Below are positions 55,796 through 64,000 of a stretch of 64,000 nt of DNA, piece after piece. A program made the position numbers and the translations under genes. The first letter of the stretch is position 1. Each line of letters begins with the position of its first letter. The notes under the pieces are model-generated. The model was not told the DNA's origin. It was given only the letters and a program-made list of their open reading frames with translations, and made no database searches. This stretch comes from Novosphingobium barchaimii LL02 (GTDB lineage Bacteria; Pseudomonadota; Alphaproteobacteria; Sphingomonadales; Sphingomonadaceae), in NCBI RefSeq assembly GCF_001046635.1, contig NZ_KQ130456.1, forward strand, positions 158,013 to 222,012, written 5' to 3'.

Positions 55796-57775
55796 GTGTC
55801 CAACAAGAACAGCCTGCGTACGGGCGCGGGAGCGCTGGCTTTCGCTATAGCCATGCATCAGGCGCCGGCCATCGCTGACGAAGCGGCGGAAGCGACCGAC
55901 CGCTCCACCATCGTCGTCACCGCTACCAGCCGCGAGCAGGAAGTGAAGGATGCACCTGCCTCGATCAGCGTCATCACGCGCGAGGACCTGGAGCGCCTGC
56001 CCTATCGCGAAGTCACCGACGCGCTGATGGAAATCCCCGGCGTCACCGTCACTCCGGGCGAGGGCAACAGCCGCGACATCTCGATCCGCGGGATGTCGCC
56101 CCAGTACACCCTGATCCTTGTCGACGGTAAGCGCCTGAGCAGCCGCGAGACGCGCACCAACGGCGGAAACACGTCCGAAGGCGGCCTGCTGCCCCCGCTC
56201 GAATCGATCGAGCGCATCGAAGTTGTGCGCGGCCCGATGTCTTCGCTCTACGGGTCGGACGCGATGGGCGGCGTCGTCAATGTCATCACCCGGCGCATCG
56301 CCCCCACCTGGCGCGGCAGCGTGCGCATGAACGGCACGATGCAGCTGGGCGACGACTACGGCAATTTCTACGACGGCAACTTCTATCTGTCCGGCCCGAT
56401 CACCAAGGGCATCGGCCTGCAGGTCCAGGGCTCGCTCAACCGCCGTACCGAAGACCAAGTCGTCGGCGGCACGCCCGAGCGCAAGGACGAGAGCCTGGCG
56501 GGCAAAATCGGCTTTTCCGCCGGACCCGATCACGATTTCCTCATCGAAGGCGGGTTCTACAGCCAGAAAGTGACCTCCACCGCTGGCAAGACCGTGGAAG
56601 TGACCGCGACCGTGCCAGACGGCACGCTCAATGTGCAGACGCAGGAGCGGTATGTCGCCGCGCTCAGCCATCAAGGCCGCTGGGGCTTCGCCAATTCCGA
56701 CAGCTACGTGCAGTACGAGGACGCGAAGAACCTTGAGACCACCAAGCGGATCAAGAACACCGTCGCCCAGTCGATCTGGTCGGTGGCGCTGCCTTCCAAC
56801 ATGTTGAGCCTGGGCGGCTTCTTCCGCAACGAGGACCTGATCGACACGACCGGCAACCTGCTGGCCGGCTCGACCCGCGCCGGGGCCAGCCGCACCAACT
56901 GGGCGCTGTTCGCGGAGAACGAACTGTCGATCGTCGACAACCTTCGCCTCACCGGCGGCATCCGCCTGGACAACGACGAACAATACGGGAAACACTGGAC
57001 GCCGCGCGTCTACCTCGTCTGGAACGCGTTGGAGAGCCTGACCTTCAAGGGCGGTTATTCGAAGGGCTTTCGCGCACCGAACCTGCGTCAGACCCTTCCC
57101 GATTGGGGCCAGTCCAGCCGGGGCGGCACAATCTACGGCAACCCGGATCTCGAAGCGGAAACCTCCCGCACGATCGAGGCGGTGGCCATGTACGAAGGCG
57201 ATGGCTTCCAGACCAGCCTGACCGTCTACGACACCCGCTTCAACGACAAGATCACCCGGGTCACCTGCCTGGTGGCTGCCGCGTGGTGCATCGACGAGCC
57301 GCTCAGCTCGATCGGCCGTCCGCCGACGACCTATGTCAACGTCGACAAGGCCAAGGTGCGCGGCATAGAAGCGACCATCGACGTCAAGCTGACGCAGGCC
57401 CTGCGCTTCAATGCCACCGGCACCCTCACCGATTCCAAGCAGCTTACCGGCGCCAATGCCGGACAGGCTCTGAACGATACCCCAAAGCAGCAGGCCAGCG
57501 CTTCGCTGAACTGGCGTCCGGACGATCGCCTGTCCACCTACGTGCGCGCTGTCTATCGCGGTGAGGAAGCGGTTACCGAGGCACAGATAAGCGGCAACAA
57601 CATCGTTGCCTCGTCCTATACCACGGTCGATCTGGGCGGATCGTACAAGGTCTCACCGGGCTTCACCTTCCATGCCGGCATCCAGAACCTGCTGGATAAG
57701 CGGCTGAGCTATGACGATTATGGTTACGTCATCGACCCTGCGCGCGTGTGGATGGGCGTCACCGCGCGGTTCTGA
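55796..57775 (+). CDS. TonB-dependent outer-membrane receptor (siderophore-type)
   Basis: The 659-residue protein has a signal peptide (about residues 1-27), then an acidic start with STIVVTATSREQEVKDAPAS (TonB box-like). The plug domain has YREVTDALMEIPGVTVTPGE and ISIRGMSPQYTLILVDGKR, then RIEVVRGPMSSLYGSDAMGG. A beta-barrel follows, ending in the typical terminal Phe (VWMGVTARF). It imports metal-chelate or similar ligands using TonB energy. The start is GTG 55796. It sits upstream of the MHS transporter. Confidence 0.93.
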   Translation: MSNKNSLRTGAGALAFAIAMHQAPAIADEAAEATDRSTIVVTATSREQEVKDAPASISVITREDLERLPYREVTDALMEIPGVTVTPGEGNSRDISIRGMSPQYTLILVDGKRLSSRETRTNGGNTSEGGLLPPLESIERIEVVRGPMSSLYGSDAMGGVVNVITRRIAPTWRGSVRMNGTMQLGDDYGNFYDGNFYLSGPITKGIGLQVQGSLNRRTEDQVVGGTPERKDESLAGKIGFSAGPDHDFLIEGGFYSQKVTSTAGKTVEVTATVPDGTLNVQTQERYVAALSHQGRWGFANSDSYVQYEDAKNLETTKRIKNTVAQSIWSVALPSNMLSLGGFFRNEDLIDTTGNLLAGSTRAGASRTNWALFAENELSIVDNLRLTGGIRLDNDEQYGKHWTPRVYLVWNALESLTFKGGYSKGFRAPNLRQTLPDWGQSSRGGTIYGNPDLEAETSRTIEAVAMYEGDGFQTSLTVYDTRFNDKITRVTCLVAAAWCIDEPLSSIGRPPTTYVNVDKAKVRGIEATIDVKLTQALRFNATGTLTDSKQLTGANAGQALNDTPKQQASASLNWRPDDRLSTYVRAVYRGEEAVTEAQISGNNIVASSYTTVDLGGSYKVSPGFTFHAGIQNLLDKRLSYDDYGYVIDPARVWMGVTARF

Positions 57776-57784
57776 TCCCTTTCG

Positions 57785-57875
57785 CGCGCGGGGACCGACC
57801 CCTCATTTCGTGTCCCCGCGCGATCCTTCGGTCGCCCCGGCCTTGCCTGCCCCCCGCTGGCAGGGCCGGGGCGAC
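57785..57875. terminator. Two GC-rich hairpins after the TonB-dependent receptor
   Basis: CGCGCGGGGAC (57785-57795) pairs with GTCCCCGCGCG (57812-57822), and GTCGCCCCGGCC (57831-57842) with GGCCGGGGCGAC (57864-57875). They lie 9-100 nt past the receptor stop, and no T-run follows either. Probably terminator-like, or a REP-type repeat. Confidence 0.6.
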
Positions 57876-57955
57876 AATCAAGACCCTCTCGCCAATGTCG
57901 CCGCGCCTCGTTAGGGGAGTGCCCGGAATCGATACTGCAACGAGGGGCCTGAGCC

Positions 57956-59212
57956 GTGAACGTCTACCGCCAGAACGCGCGTGTGCTCACCGCCAGCCTC
58001 GTGGGCACGGCGGTCGAGTTCTACGACTTTTACATTTACGCCACCGCTGCGGCGCTGGTTTTCGGGCCGCTGTTCTTCCCGGCGGATTCCGCGACCGTCC
58101 AGCATCTGGCCGCTTATGCCAGCTTCGCCATCGCCTTCATCGCCCGTCCCGTGGGCGCGGCCCTGTTCGGCCACTTCGGCGACCGGGTGGGCCGCAAGTC
58201 CACGCTGGTCGCCTCGCTGCTGCTGATGGGCGGAGCAACTGTGCTGATCGGGTTTTTGCCGACCTACCAGCAGGTGGGCTGGCTGGCTCCGTTGCTGCTG
58301 TGCACGATGCGTTTTGCGCAAGGGCTGGGTCTTGGCGGCGAATGGGGCGGCGCGGCGCTGCTGGCGGTCGAGAACGCACCGCCGGGCTATGCCGCGCGCT
58401 TCGGCATGTTCCCGCAGCTGGGCGCCCCGGTCGGCTTCCTGGCCGCCAACGGGTTGTTCCTCGTCATCAGCGCCACCCTCAGCGACGAGGATTTCGCAAG
58501 CTGGGGCTGGCGCATTCCCTTCCTGCTAAGTTCGATGCTGGTGGGCCTGGGGCTATGGATCCGCTTCCGCCTGGGCGAGACTGCAACCTTCGTCGCGGCC
58601 GTGGAGGAGGACCGCCACCGCTCCATCCCGGTGGTGGAGCTGTTCCGCACGCACCTGCGCGAAACCGTGGCCGGCACTTTCGCGGTCATCGCCTGCTTCG
58701 CTATCTACTACCTCGCGACCACGTTCGCGCTGGGTTACGGCACCGGCACCCTGGGCTATGACCGGCAGACGTTCCTGGGCGTCCAGCTTTTCGCCATCCT
58801 GTTCATGGCGCTGGGCATCCTGATCTCGGGCTATGCCGCGGATCGCCGCAGTTCGCGCAGCGTGCTCATCTTCGGGTGTTTCTGTGCGATCGTCGTCGGC
58901 GTGATCATGGGACTGATGTTCGCGGCCGGATCGCTGTGGATGATCGGGGCGTTCCTGTGCCTTGCGCTGTTCACGATGGGGCTGGTCTACGGTCCGCTCG
59001 CCGAACTGCTGCCTCGCCTGTTCGAACCGCGCGTGCGCTATACCGGCGCCTCGATTGCCTTCAATGTAGGCGGCATCTTCGGAGGCGGCTTCGCGCCCGT
59101 CATCGCGCAGGGGCTGGCCGACAACGGCGGCGTGCTGTTCGTGGGGCTATATATCTCGGGCGCGGCGCTGCTCAGCCTTTTCGGCCTGCTCTCGCTCAGT
59201 GCGAAACGCTGA
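57956..59212 (+). CDS. MHS-family (MFS) metabolite:proton symporter
   Basis: The 418-residue protein has 12 hydrophobic segments and the family's N-terminal VGTAVEFYDFYIYATAAALV, the loop GHFGDRVGRKSTLVASLLLM, QGLGLGGEWGGAALLAVENA and the RIPFLLSSMLVGLG region. MHS members carry carboxylates, betaine, or shikimate-type solutes. The start is GTG 57956, with GGGGC upstream. The substrate is not predictable. It follows the TonB receptor by 180 nt. Confidence 0.92.
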   Translation: MNVYRQNARVLTASLVGTAVEFYDFYIYATAAALVFGPLFFPADSATVQHLAAYASFAIAFIARPVGAALFGHFGDRVGRKSTLVASLLLMGGATVLIGFLPTYQQVGWLAPLLLCTMRFAQGLGLGGEWGGAALLAVENAPPGYAARFGMFPQLGAPVGFLAANGLFLVISATLSDEDFASWGWRIPFLLSSMLVGLGLWIRFRLGETATFVAAVEEDRHRSIPVVELFRTHLRETVAGTFAVIACFAIYYLATTFALGYGTGTLGYDRQTFLGVQLFAILFMALGILISGYAADRRSSRSVLIFGCFCAIVVGVIMGLMFAAGSLWMIGAFLCLALFTMGLVYGPLAELLPRLFEPRVRYTGASIAFNVGGIFGGGFAPVIAQGLADNGGVLFVGLYISGAALLSLFGLLSLSAKR

Positions 59213-59254
59213 CCAAAATCGCTCCCCGAGACCGCCCCGGGCAGAAATCCCTTT

Positions 59255-60301
59255 CTACAGCCGCGCCAGCATTTGCAACGATGCGGAGAAGTAATCCGTA
59301 TCCAGCGCGGCTGGCGCCGGTGTAGCGATAATGCGCCCGGCGATGGCCGCGCCGCCGGTCGACAGCGGATAGTTCGCTTCTTCGCCCGTCACCACGTCGA
59401 TCCACGCAGGGATCGGGCGGTGCTGCGAAAGGCATGAACGCCACCACTCGGCAACGGGCTGGACAAGGTCCGGCCGCCCCCCGAGCACTGCATAGAGCGG
59501 CACGCGGATCGCATCGTATCCAAAGCGCGGCGGCTTGCCGGGTGCGGGCGCGACGTCGTTCTTGCCAGTGATCGAAACCCAGTCGCAGGGCAGGTGGTGC
59601 GGTCCGAACCGCGCCAGCCGGGTGATCACCTCGGCGTCGCGGATGACCGGGCCCCAGGTGGAGTCGCCGTCCATCTGCACGAAATGATCGAGCGCGGGCC
59701 ACACGAAATAGGAAGGGTTCACCAGCACCTGCGCCGGTTCGGCAAAGCCGACTACGCCAGGCAGCAGCAGGCTGCGGCCATAGCGCTGCTCGACGCAGTG
59801 CGTGTGGATCGCCTCGCGCACTTCCTGCGCGCGCTTTGTCCAGTCTGAACGCTGCCAGCGCTCCCCGGCCTGCCCCAGCGCCCAGGCAATGACGAGATCG
59901 CCGTCGGTGGCGTTGTTCGGATCGGAGACGCGGATCGCTTCGCGCGGGTCGTAGCGCCAGGAATGGAGCGCCATGTCCTGACGGCCCAGGGTGTCCTGCG
60001 TCCACTTCGCGATACGCTCGAACGCGTCACGGTCACCGGCGCGCAGGGCCAGGATCATGCCGTAGCTCTGGCCTTCGGAATGGCTGATGCCGCCGTTGCC
60101 GGTGTCCACCACCCGTCCTTCGGGCGCCACGAAACGGTCGCGCCACGCGGTCCAGAAACCGTCGGTCACGGCCTGCGCGCGGCCTTGGCTGGCGCCGGTG
60201 TTGCACGCTGCGGTCAAGGCCATGAGCATTCCCAGCGAGAAAGTACGGCGGTCGACGGGCAAGGATACCCTGGGCACATGCATTTTGTTTTCAGCGACCA
60301 T
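59255..60301 (-). CDS. bcsZ: GH8 endoglucanase BcsZ, cellulose synthesis-associated
   Basis: This 348-residue endo-1,4-beta-glucanase trims nascent cellulose. The GH8 domain has TGNGGISHSEGQSYGMILAL with the catalytic Glu, and NNATDGDLVIAWALGQAGER with the catalytic Asp. The N-terminus (DRRTFSLGMLMALTAAC) carries a twin-arginine motif, a hydrophobic stretch and a lipobox-like Cys, which suggests a Tat-exported lipoprotein. Starts at 60301 and 60283 are possible; 60301 overlaps bcsD by 11 nt. Confidence 0.92.
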   Translation of the reverse strand: MVAENKMHVPRVSLPVDRRTFSLGMLMALTAACNTGASQGRAQAVTDGFWTAWRDRFVAPEGRVVDTGNGGISHSEGQSYGMILALRAGDRDAFERIAKWTQDTLGRQDMALHSWRYDPREAIRVSDPNNATDGDLVIAWALGQAGERWQRSDWTKRAQEVREAIHTHCVEQRYGRSLLLPGVVGFAEPAQVLVNPSYFVWPALDHFVQMDGDSTWGPVIRDAEVITRLARFGPHHLPCDWVSITGKNDVAPAPGKPPRFGYDAIRVPLYAVLGGRPDLVQPVAEWWRSCLSQHRPIPAWIDVVTGEEANYPLSTGGAAIAGRIIATPAPAALDTDYFSASLQMLARL

Positions 60302-60752
60302 GGCGAAGCTCGAGCGTGTCCCCTTGCCACTCGGCGACGGTGCGCAGCGCCGGGCCGCTGCCCAGCACCCGGAACCAGTTGTCATAGGCGCCTTCCAGCA
60401 CGCCGAGCAGCATCGTCGCCCAGTGTCCCTGCGGGTCCGGCGCGATCTTATTGGGCAAGTCGCGGTGGCGCACGACGATCGCATCCTTGCCGACCGCCAG
60501 TTCGATCTCACCCCAGTCGAGCGCCTGCCAGAACGTATTGATCCGCGCGCACAGGACCGAGGCGTCGTTGACGCCTTCCAGCGGCTCCAGGTCGGCCATG
60601 CGCCGGCCGATCGCCAGGAAGAAGCCGCGCGCCTGCGCTTCGGGCACGCCCTCGCAAATTTCGGACGCCATCGACATGGCCATCAGCGCAAGACCGCCTA
60701 ACCCAGTTTCGCCGGCATCCTGTCGCGATTGAGGAAAAGCGTTCATCTTCAT
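60291..60752 (-). CDS. bcsD: Cellulose synthase operon subunit BcsD
   Basis: BcsD is a periplasmic/cytoplasmic octamer that organises cellulose fibrils in Komagataeibacter-type operons. The 153-residue protein matches the family in length, with ASEICEGVPEAQARGFFLAI, LCARINTFWQALDWGEIELA and HWATMLLGVLEGAYDNWFRV. It follows bcsC with no gap (its ATG is directly before the bcsC stop position) and overlaps bcsZ. It indicates a bcs type I-like operon. Confidence 0.88.
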   Translation of the reverse strand: MKMNAFPQSRQDAGETGLGGLALMAMSMASEICEGVPEAQARGFFLAIGRRMADLEPLEGVNDASVLCARINTFWQALDWGEIELAVGKDAIVVRHRDLPNKIAPDPQGHWATMLLGVLEGAYDNWFRVLGSGPALRTVAEWQGDTLELRHGR

Positions 60753-63700
60753 TTACTTGTTGCTCCCGAAGCTCTGCCGCACGCCGAGCATGCTGCGGAA
60801 TTCATCGTAACTGCCGAAGGTGTTGTAGCTCATGTCGCCGCCGATGCGCGTGCCGGGCGTGATCTTGTAATAGAGCGAGCCCTGCGCCGAGAGCGCGAAG
60901 CCGGTCTTGCTCAGGCTGTCGTAGTTCGAACGCACGTCGTCGTTGAGCGCCTTGAGGTTGTCCAGTTCGGCTTGGGCGATGAGGTCCGTCGGATAAAGCG
61001 GGCTCTCGTTTTCCTTGTAGCTCTGGAAGCCCGGCGTGAACGAGGCGGATGCATCCCAGCGCTCGTCCTGCATCGTGTAGTTCACCGGGAAGCCCACCGA
61101 GATGAAGCTCTTGGGGCTGAAGTAGCCGCCATTGCCGAAGGTGAAATAGTTCTGGCTCTTGTCATAGCCCTGGTAGTTCACGTTCAGGCCCACGGTCACC
61201 GCCGAGCGCTGCCCCTTGTAGGCCCTCAGGTAGCCGCCGACGTTGGCCTCGAAGCCGTCGTTCTTCGCTACGTTGGTGCCGCGGAAACGGTAATAGCGGC
61301 CTTCCCCGTACACGCCGCTGCCGTTTTCGTCATAGGACATGCCCGCGCCTGCACCATCGCGCATGACCTGGCCCCAACGCTCGCCGGTGACGGGATCGCG
61401 GGTGCCGGCATAGGAGACGACCGAATCGGTGACCGGCTTGCGTTCCGCGAAGGCTGTCGCACGCAGGCCGGGGCTGAGTTCGGGCGAGACGGCGAGGCGC
61501 CCTGCGAACTTGGTCTTGCCCATGCCGACCGGCGTGGTCCCGGCCTCAAGCTGGACGGAATCGCTCTCGTAGCCTGCCGAGAAGGCAACGCCCGAGGCCT
61601 GCTGGCTGTCTGCATTGACCAGCGTCGAGGGTTCCTCCGCAACGATGCCCTGTGCTTCGGGCGTGCCGTTGCGGCCGAAGCGGGCGAGGCCTGAGCCGCT
61701 GGGCTTGCCGGCGTCGACCACCGTGGCTTCCGCCTTGACGAAAACGCGGCCGCGCAGGGCCCCGGTCGAAACTTTGGCCGAGCCCTTGATCTCGTCGAGT
61801 TGCGACAGGCCGGTCTCGCCCGAGCGGGCGCGGTAGGCGGTCTGCACGTCTACGCGCGGGCCGCTGTCCTGCGCCAGTTCGTCGATCTGGGACTGGATCT
61901 GGGTCATCACCGGGTCCCCGGCATACGCGACGGGAACCTGCGGACCACCGAAACCGGCGGAGCCGCCAGGCATCGGTGATGCCGATGCGCCCCATTCCTG
62001 AGCAGGCGCGGTGGCGGTCGTCGGGGAAGAATACCGGTCCGGTGCGGCGAAGGAAGTCTGCTGGCCGGCATAGCCGCCAAAACCGCTCTGGGGCGCAGGC
62101 GCGGCGGCGGCGAAGCTGCCCTGCCCACCGGCAAAGCTACCCTGAGGCGCGGCGTAGCCGTAGCCGGAAGGCGCCGCAGAAGCCTGCGGATAGGCGGCCG
62201 GCAGGCGAGTTCCGCCGCTCAGGGCGAAGGGATTGACCTGCGGCGCGGCGGCCTGCGCCTGGCCTCGGAACGGGTTGGCGCTGCCCGCGCCGGCCACGCT
62301 GGCGTTGGCGAAGGGATTACCGCCCATCGCCGTTCCCGCGCCGCCCTGACGAGCATAAAGTTCTCGCGCTTCCTTGAGGAAGCTTACCGCAGCACGCTCG
62401 TTTCCGCGCGCGCGCTCCACATCGGCAAGTCCCATGCGCACGCGGTAATCCTGACCGTAGGACTGCAGGACCTGCCGCTGCGCCTGCTTGGACAGATCGC
62501 TGTCGCCAGCCGCCTGCGCAGTGGCGGCAAGGCCCAGCAGCGCGTCCTTGTCCCCCGGCTTGCGGGCAAGGACGAGCTGATAGCTCTGCGCTGCCTTCGC
62601 GGGCATCCCGCCGGTCTGGTAAAGACGGGCAAGGCCGGAGAGGATCTCGGTATTGTCCGGCGCGGCCGAATAGGCTTGCTGGAGGATGTCAAAGCTCTCA
62701 GCGTAGCGGCCGCCGGCGCGGGCGGCATCGGCCTGGCTGACCATCAACCCGGCGCTGATGCGGGCATAAGCGCGCTGGCCATCGGCCGAAGTGCCCGCCA
62801 ACTGCCCGGCGCGCTGGAGCGCGAGCTGGGCAAGGTCGTCGCGGCCCGTGCGCGCCAGCACACCGATCAGGCCTTCGTAGTCGGCGATATTGTCGATCCG
62901 GCCGTTCATCGCCGTTTCCGCCACCTGCGCGGCGCCCTGAGTATCGCCAAGGTCGAACAGGGCGTTGGCGACGGACGCCTGCTTGCCGGCCGGTACCGAG
63001 GCCATCGCGCCCAATTGGCGCAACGCGGAAACCGCCTGCCCCTGCTGGCCGGTGGCGGCCATGGAGCGGGCACGGGCGATCGCCGAATCGGTCTTCACGC
63101 TGATCGCCAGGCTGCGCATCGGCGCGGTGCGCTGGGCCTCCGGGATCATCGAGATCAGGCGGTCGGCATCGGCGGCGCGGCCCATGTCGTTGCTCAGCAG
63201 GGCGGCGGCATAAAGCGAATCCGGCTGTCCGTTCGCGGCAAGCGAGCGGAGCAGCGATTCCGCTTCCGGTACGCGACCACGCCTGATCTGGAATTCCGCG
63301 AATTCGTAGCGAATCCACGGGTCAGTCGGGTCGAGCACGAGGCCGTTCTGGAACTCCCGCGTGGCGCCCAGATCGTCGCCGCTTTCGGCGGCGGCCAGTG
63401 CCCGGCCGCGCGCGGCGCGCAGTTGCAGGCGCTTGTCGTCTGCCGCGCTGCCGCCATTGCTGGCCTGACGGTAGAGGTCGGCCGCGTCGGCATAGCGGCC
63501 CTGCTTTTCATAAACGTCGGCCAGGATTTCCAGCGCGGGGCCGGGCTCCTTGTAGCCTGAGCGCACAAGGCCCTCGGCTTTCGCCTGGGCGTCGGCGAGA
63601 CGGTTCTGGCTGACCAGTGTCCGGGTTTCCTCAACCCCGGCAAAGAAGCGCGCCGAGGCAAGTCCTTCGGCCCACTGGCTGGCTTTGCCAGCCTGCGATG

Positions 63701-64000
63701 CCTGCTGGAGCAGGCTGGTAGCTTCGGCAAAACTGCCTTCACGCAGCCGCACGAGGCCAAGACCGCCCAGCGCATCGGGATCGCGGCGATTAACGCCAAG
63801 CGCGCGCTGGAACTGCGAGGCGGCCGAAGCCAGATTGCCATCGTCCAGCGCATCGAAGCCAGACATGCGGGCACGGCCGGCGCGGTCCGCAGCGGAAACG
63901 GGAGCAGACGCCGCAGCGGCCGGTCTGGGCGATGCCGGGCGCGGCGCAGGGGCCGCTACTTTCGCCGGAGCGGGGGCGGGCGCGGGCCGGGGCTTTGCCG
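60753..64000 (-). CDS. bcsC: Cellulose synthase outer-membrane subunit BcsC (5' end beyond window)
   Basis: The visible 1080 or so residues cover a Pro/Ala-rich N-terminal linker, a long TPR region (ALGVNRRDPDALGGLGLVRL, YTRAGEL-like repeats through about 62340), and a low-complexity segment with NPFAN, NPFRG and NPFAL. The BcsC C-terminal outer-membrane domain follows (GNGGYFSPKSFISVGFPVNY, YDEFRSMLGVRQSFG). It exports the cellulose chain. The frame stays open to the last base, so the true start lies outside the window; the ATG at 63866 is probably internal. It precedes bcsD and bcsZ in the operon. Confidence 0.9.
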   Translation of the reverse strand, partial: AKPRPAPAPAPAKVAAPAPRPASPRPAAAASAPVSAADRAGRARMSGFDALDDGNLASAASQFQRALGVNRRDPDALGGLGLVRLREGSFAEATSLLQQASQAGKASQWAEGLASARFFAGVEETRTLVSQNRLADAQAKAEGLVRSGYKEPGPALEILADVYEKQGRYADAADLYRQASNGGSAADDKRLQLRAARGRALAAAESGDDLGATREFQNGLVLDPTDPWIRYEFAEFQIRRGRVPEAESLLRSLAANGQPDSLYAAALLSNDMGRAADADRLISMIPEAQRTAPMRSLAISVKTDSAIARARSMAATGQQGQAVSALRQLGAMASVPAGKQASVANALFDLGDTQGAAQVAETAMNGRIDNIADYEGLIGVLARTGRDDLAQLALQRAGQLAGTSADGQRAYARISAGLMVSQADAARAGGRYAESFDILQQAYSAAPDNTEILSGLARLYQTGGMPAKAAQSYQLVLARKPGDKDALLGLAATAQAAGDSDLSKQAQRQVLQSYGQDYRVRMGLADVERARGNERAAVSFLKEARELYARQGGAGTAMGGNPFANASVAGAGSANPFRGQAQAAAPQVNPFALSGGTRLPAAYPQASAAPSGYGYAAPQGSFAGGQGSFAAAAPAPQSGFGGYAGQQTSFAAPDRYSSPTTATAPAQEWGASASPMPGGSAGFGGPQVPVAYAGDPVMTQIQSQIDELAQDSGPRVDVQTAYRARSGETGLSQLDEIKGSAKVSTGALRGRVFVKAEATVVDAGKPSGSGLARFGRNGTPEAQGIVAEEPSTLVNADSQQASGVAFSAGYESDSVQLEAGTTPVGMGKTKFAGRLAVSPELSPGLRATAFAERKPVTDSVVSYAGTRDPVTGERWGQVMRDGAGAGMSYDENGSGVYGEGRYYRFRGTNVAKNDGFEANVGGYLRAYKGQRSAVTVGLNVNYQGYDKSQNYFTFGNGGYFSPKSFISVGFPVNYTMQDERWDASASFTPGFQSYKENESPLYPTDLIAQAELDNLKALNDDVRSNYDSLSKTGFALSAQGSLYYKITPGTRIGGDMSYNTFGSYDEFRSMLGVRQSFGSNK

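Overview
The window is high-GC DNA with the gene repertoire of an alphaproteobacterium: FlbT and FlaF, a short FlgA, an IS21 element, MHS transporters, and bcs genes ending in a BcsD. Gene content and REP-like intergenic repeats point to a sphingomonad, probably Novosphingobium or a close relative. This is inferred from content, not from a marker gene.

Region 1 (1 to about 6.45 kb) is an accessory island. It holds the right part of an IS21-family element (istA 3' part, istB), then what look like remnants of disrupted genes. After these come a phage-type adenine methyltransferase fused to two XRE helix-turn-helix domains, an AT-rich orphan membrane protein, an HNH endonuclease, a small serine recombinase with a promoter that predicts a leaderless mRNA, and two hypotheticals.

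Region 2 (about 6.46 to 52.4 kb) is a nearly complete polar-type flagellar locus arranged as many short divergent operons. It carries flagellin with a terminator, flgH-A-G-F, fliL-fliM-DUF6468-motE-like, a TPR protein with small exported or membrane partners, flgL-K-E, flbT-fliI-fliJ with a lytic transglycosylase-like gene, a sigma factor, flaF, motA-motB with a second FliL-like gene, fliP-fliO with a second fliN, flgC-fliE-fliQ-fliR-flhB, flgI-flgJ(rod part)-flgN, flgB with a 901-aa filament-type/beta-propeller protein, fliG-fliH, ompA-like, fliF-fliN with a truncated FlbD-like regulator, flhA, and fliK-flgD. A block of regulators (MarR, LuxR with a membrane helix, double-HTH XRE) lies inside at 35.4-38.6 kb. 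I see no fliD, fliS, flhF, flhG, canonical fliA, flgM, or NtrC-type activator with an AAA+ domain.

The most striking non-coding signal is a recurring element, TCCTATAATG and variants, before nearly every flagellar operon. In some divergent gaps it forms a palindrome. I did not notice it in the accessory or downstream regions. With the atypical sigma factor and three other regulators in the locus, it suggests a self-contained flagellar regulon unlike the FleQ/FlbD-sigma54-FliA cascade.

Region 3 (52.5-64 kb) holds a hypothetical gene, a DUF2779 nuclease-type protein divergent from a LysR regulator, a TonB-dependent receptor with a Fur/Mur-like dyad upstream, an MHS-family symporter, and a minus-strand cellulose operon (bcsC, bcsD, bcsZ). 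bcsC runs off the right edge of the window, and bcsA and bcsB presumably lie beyond it.
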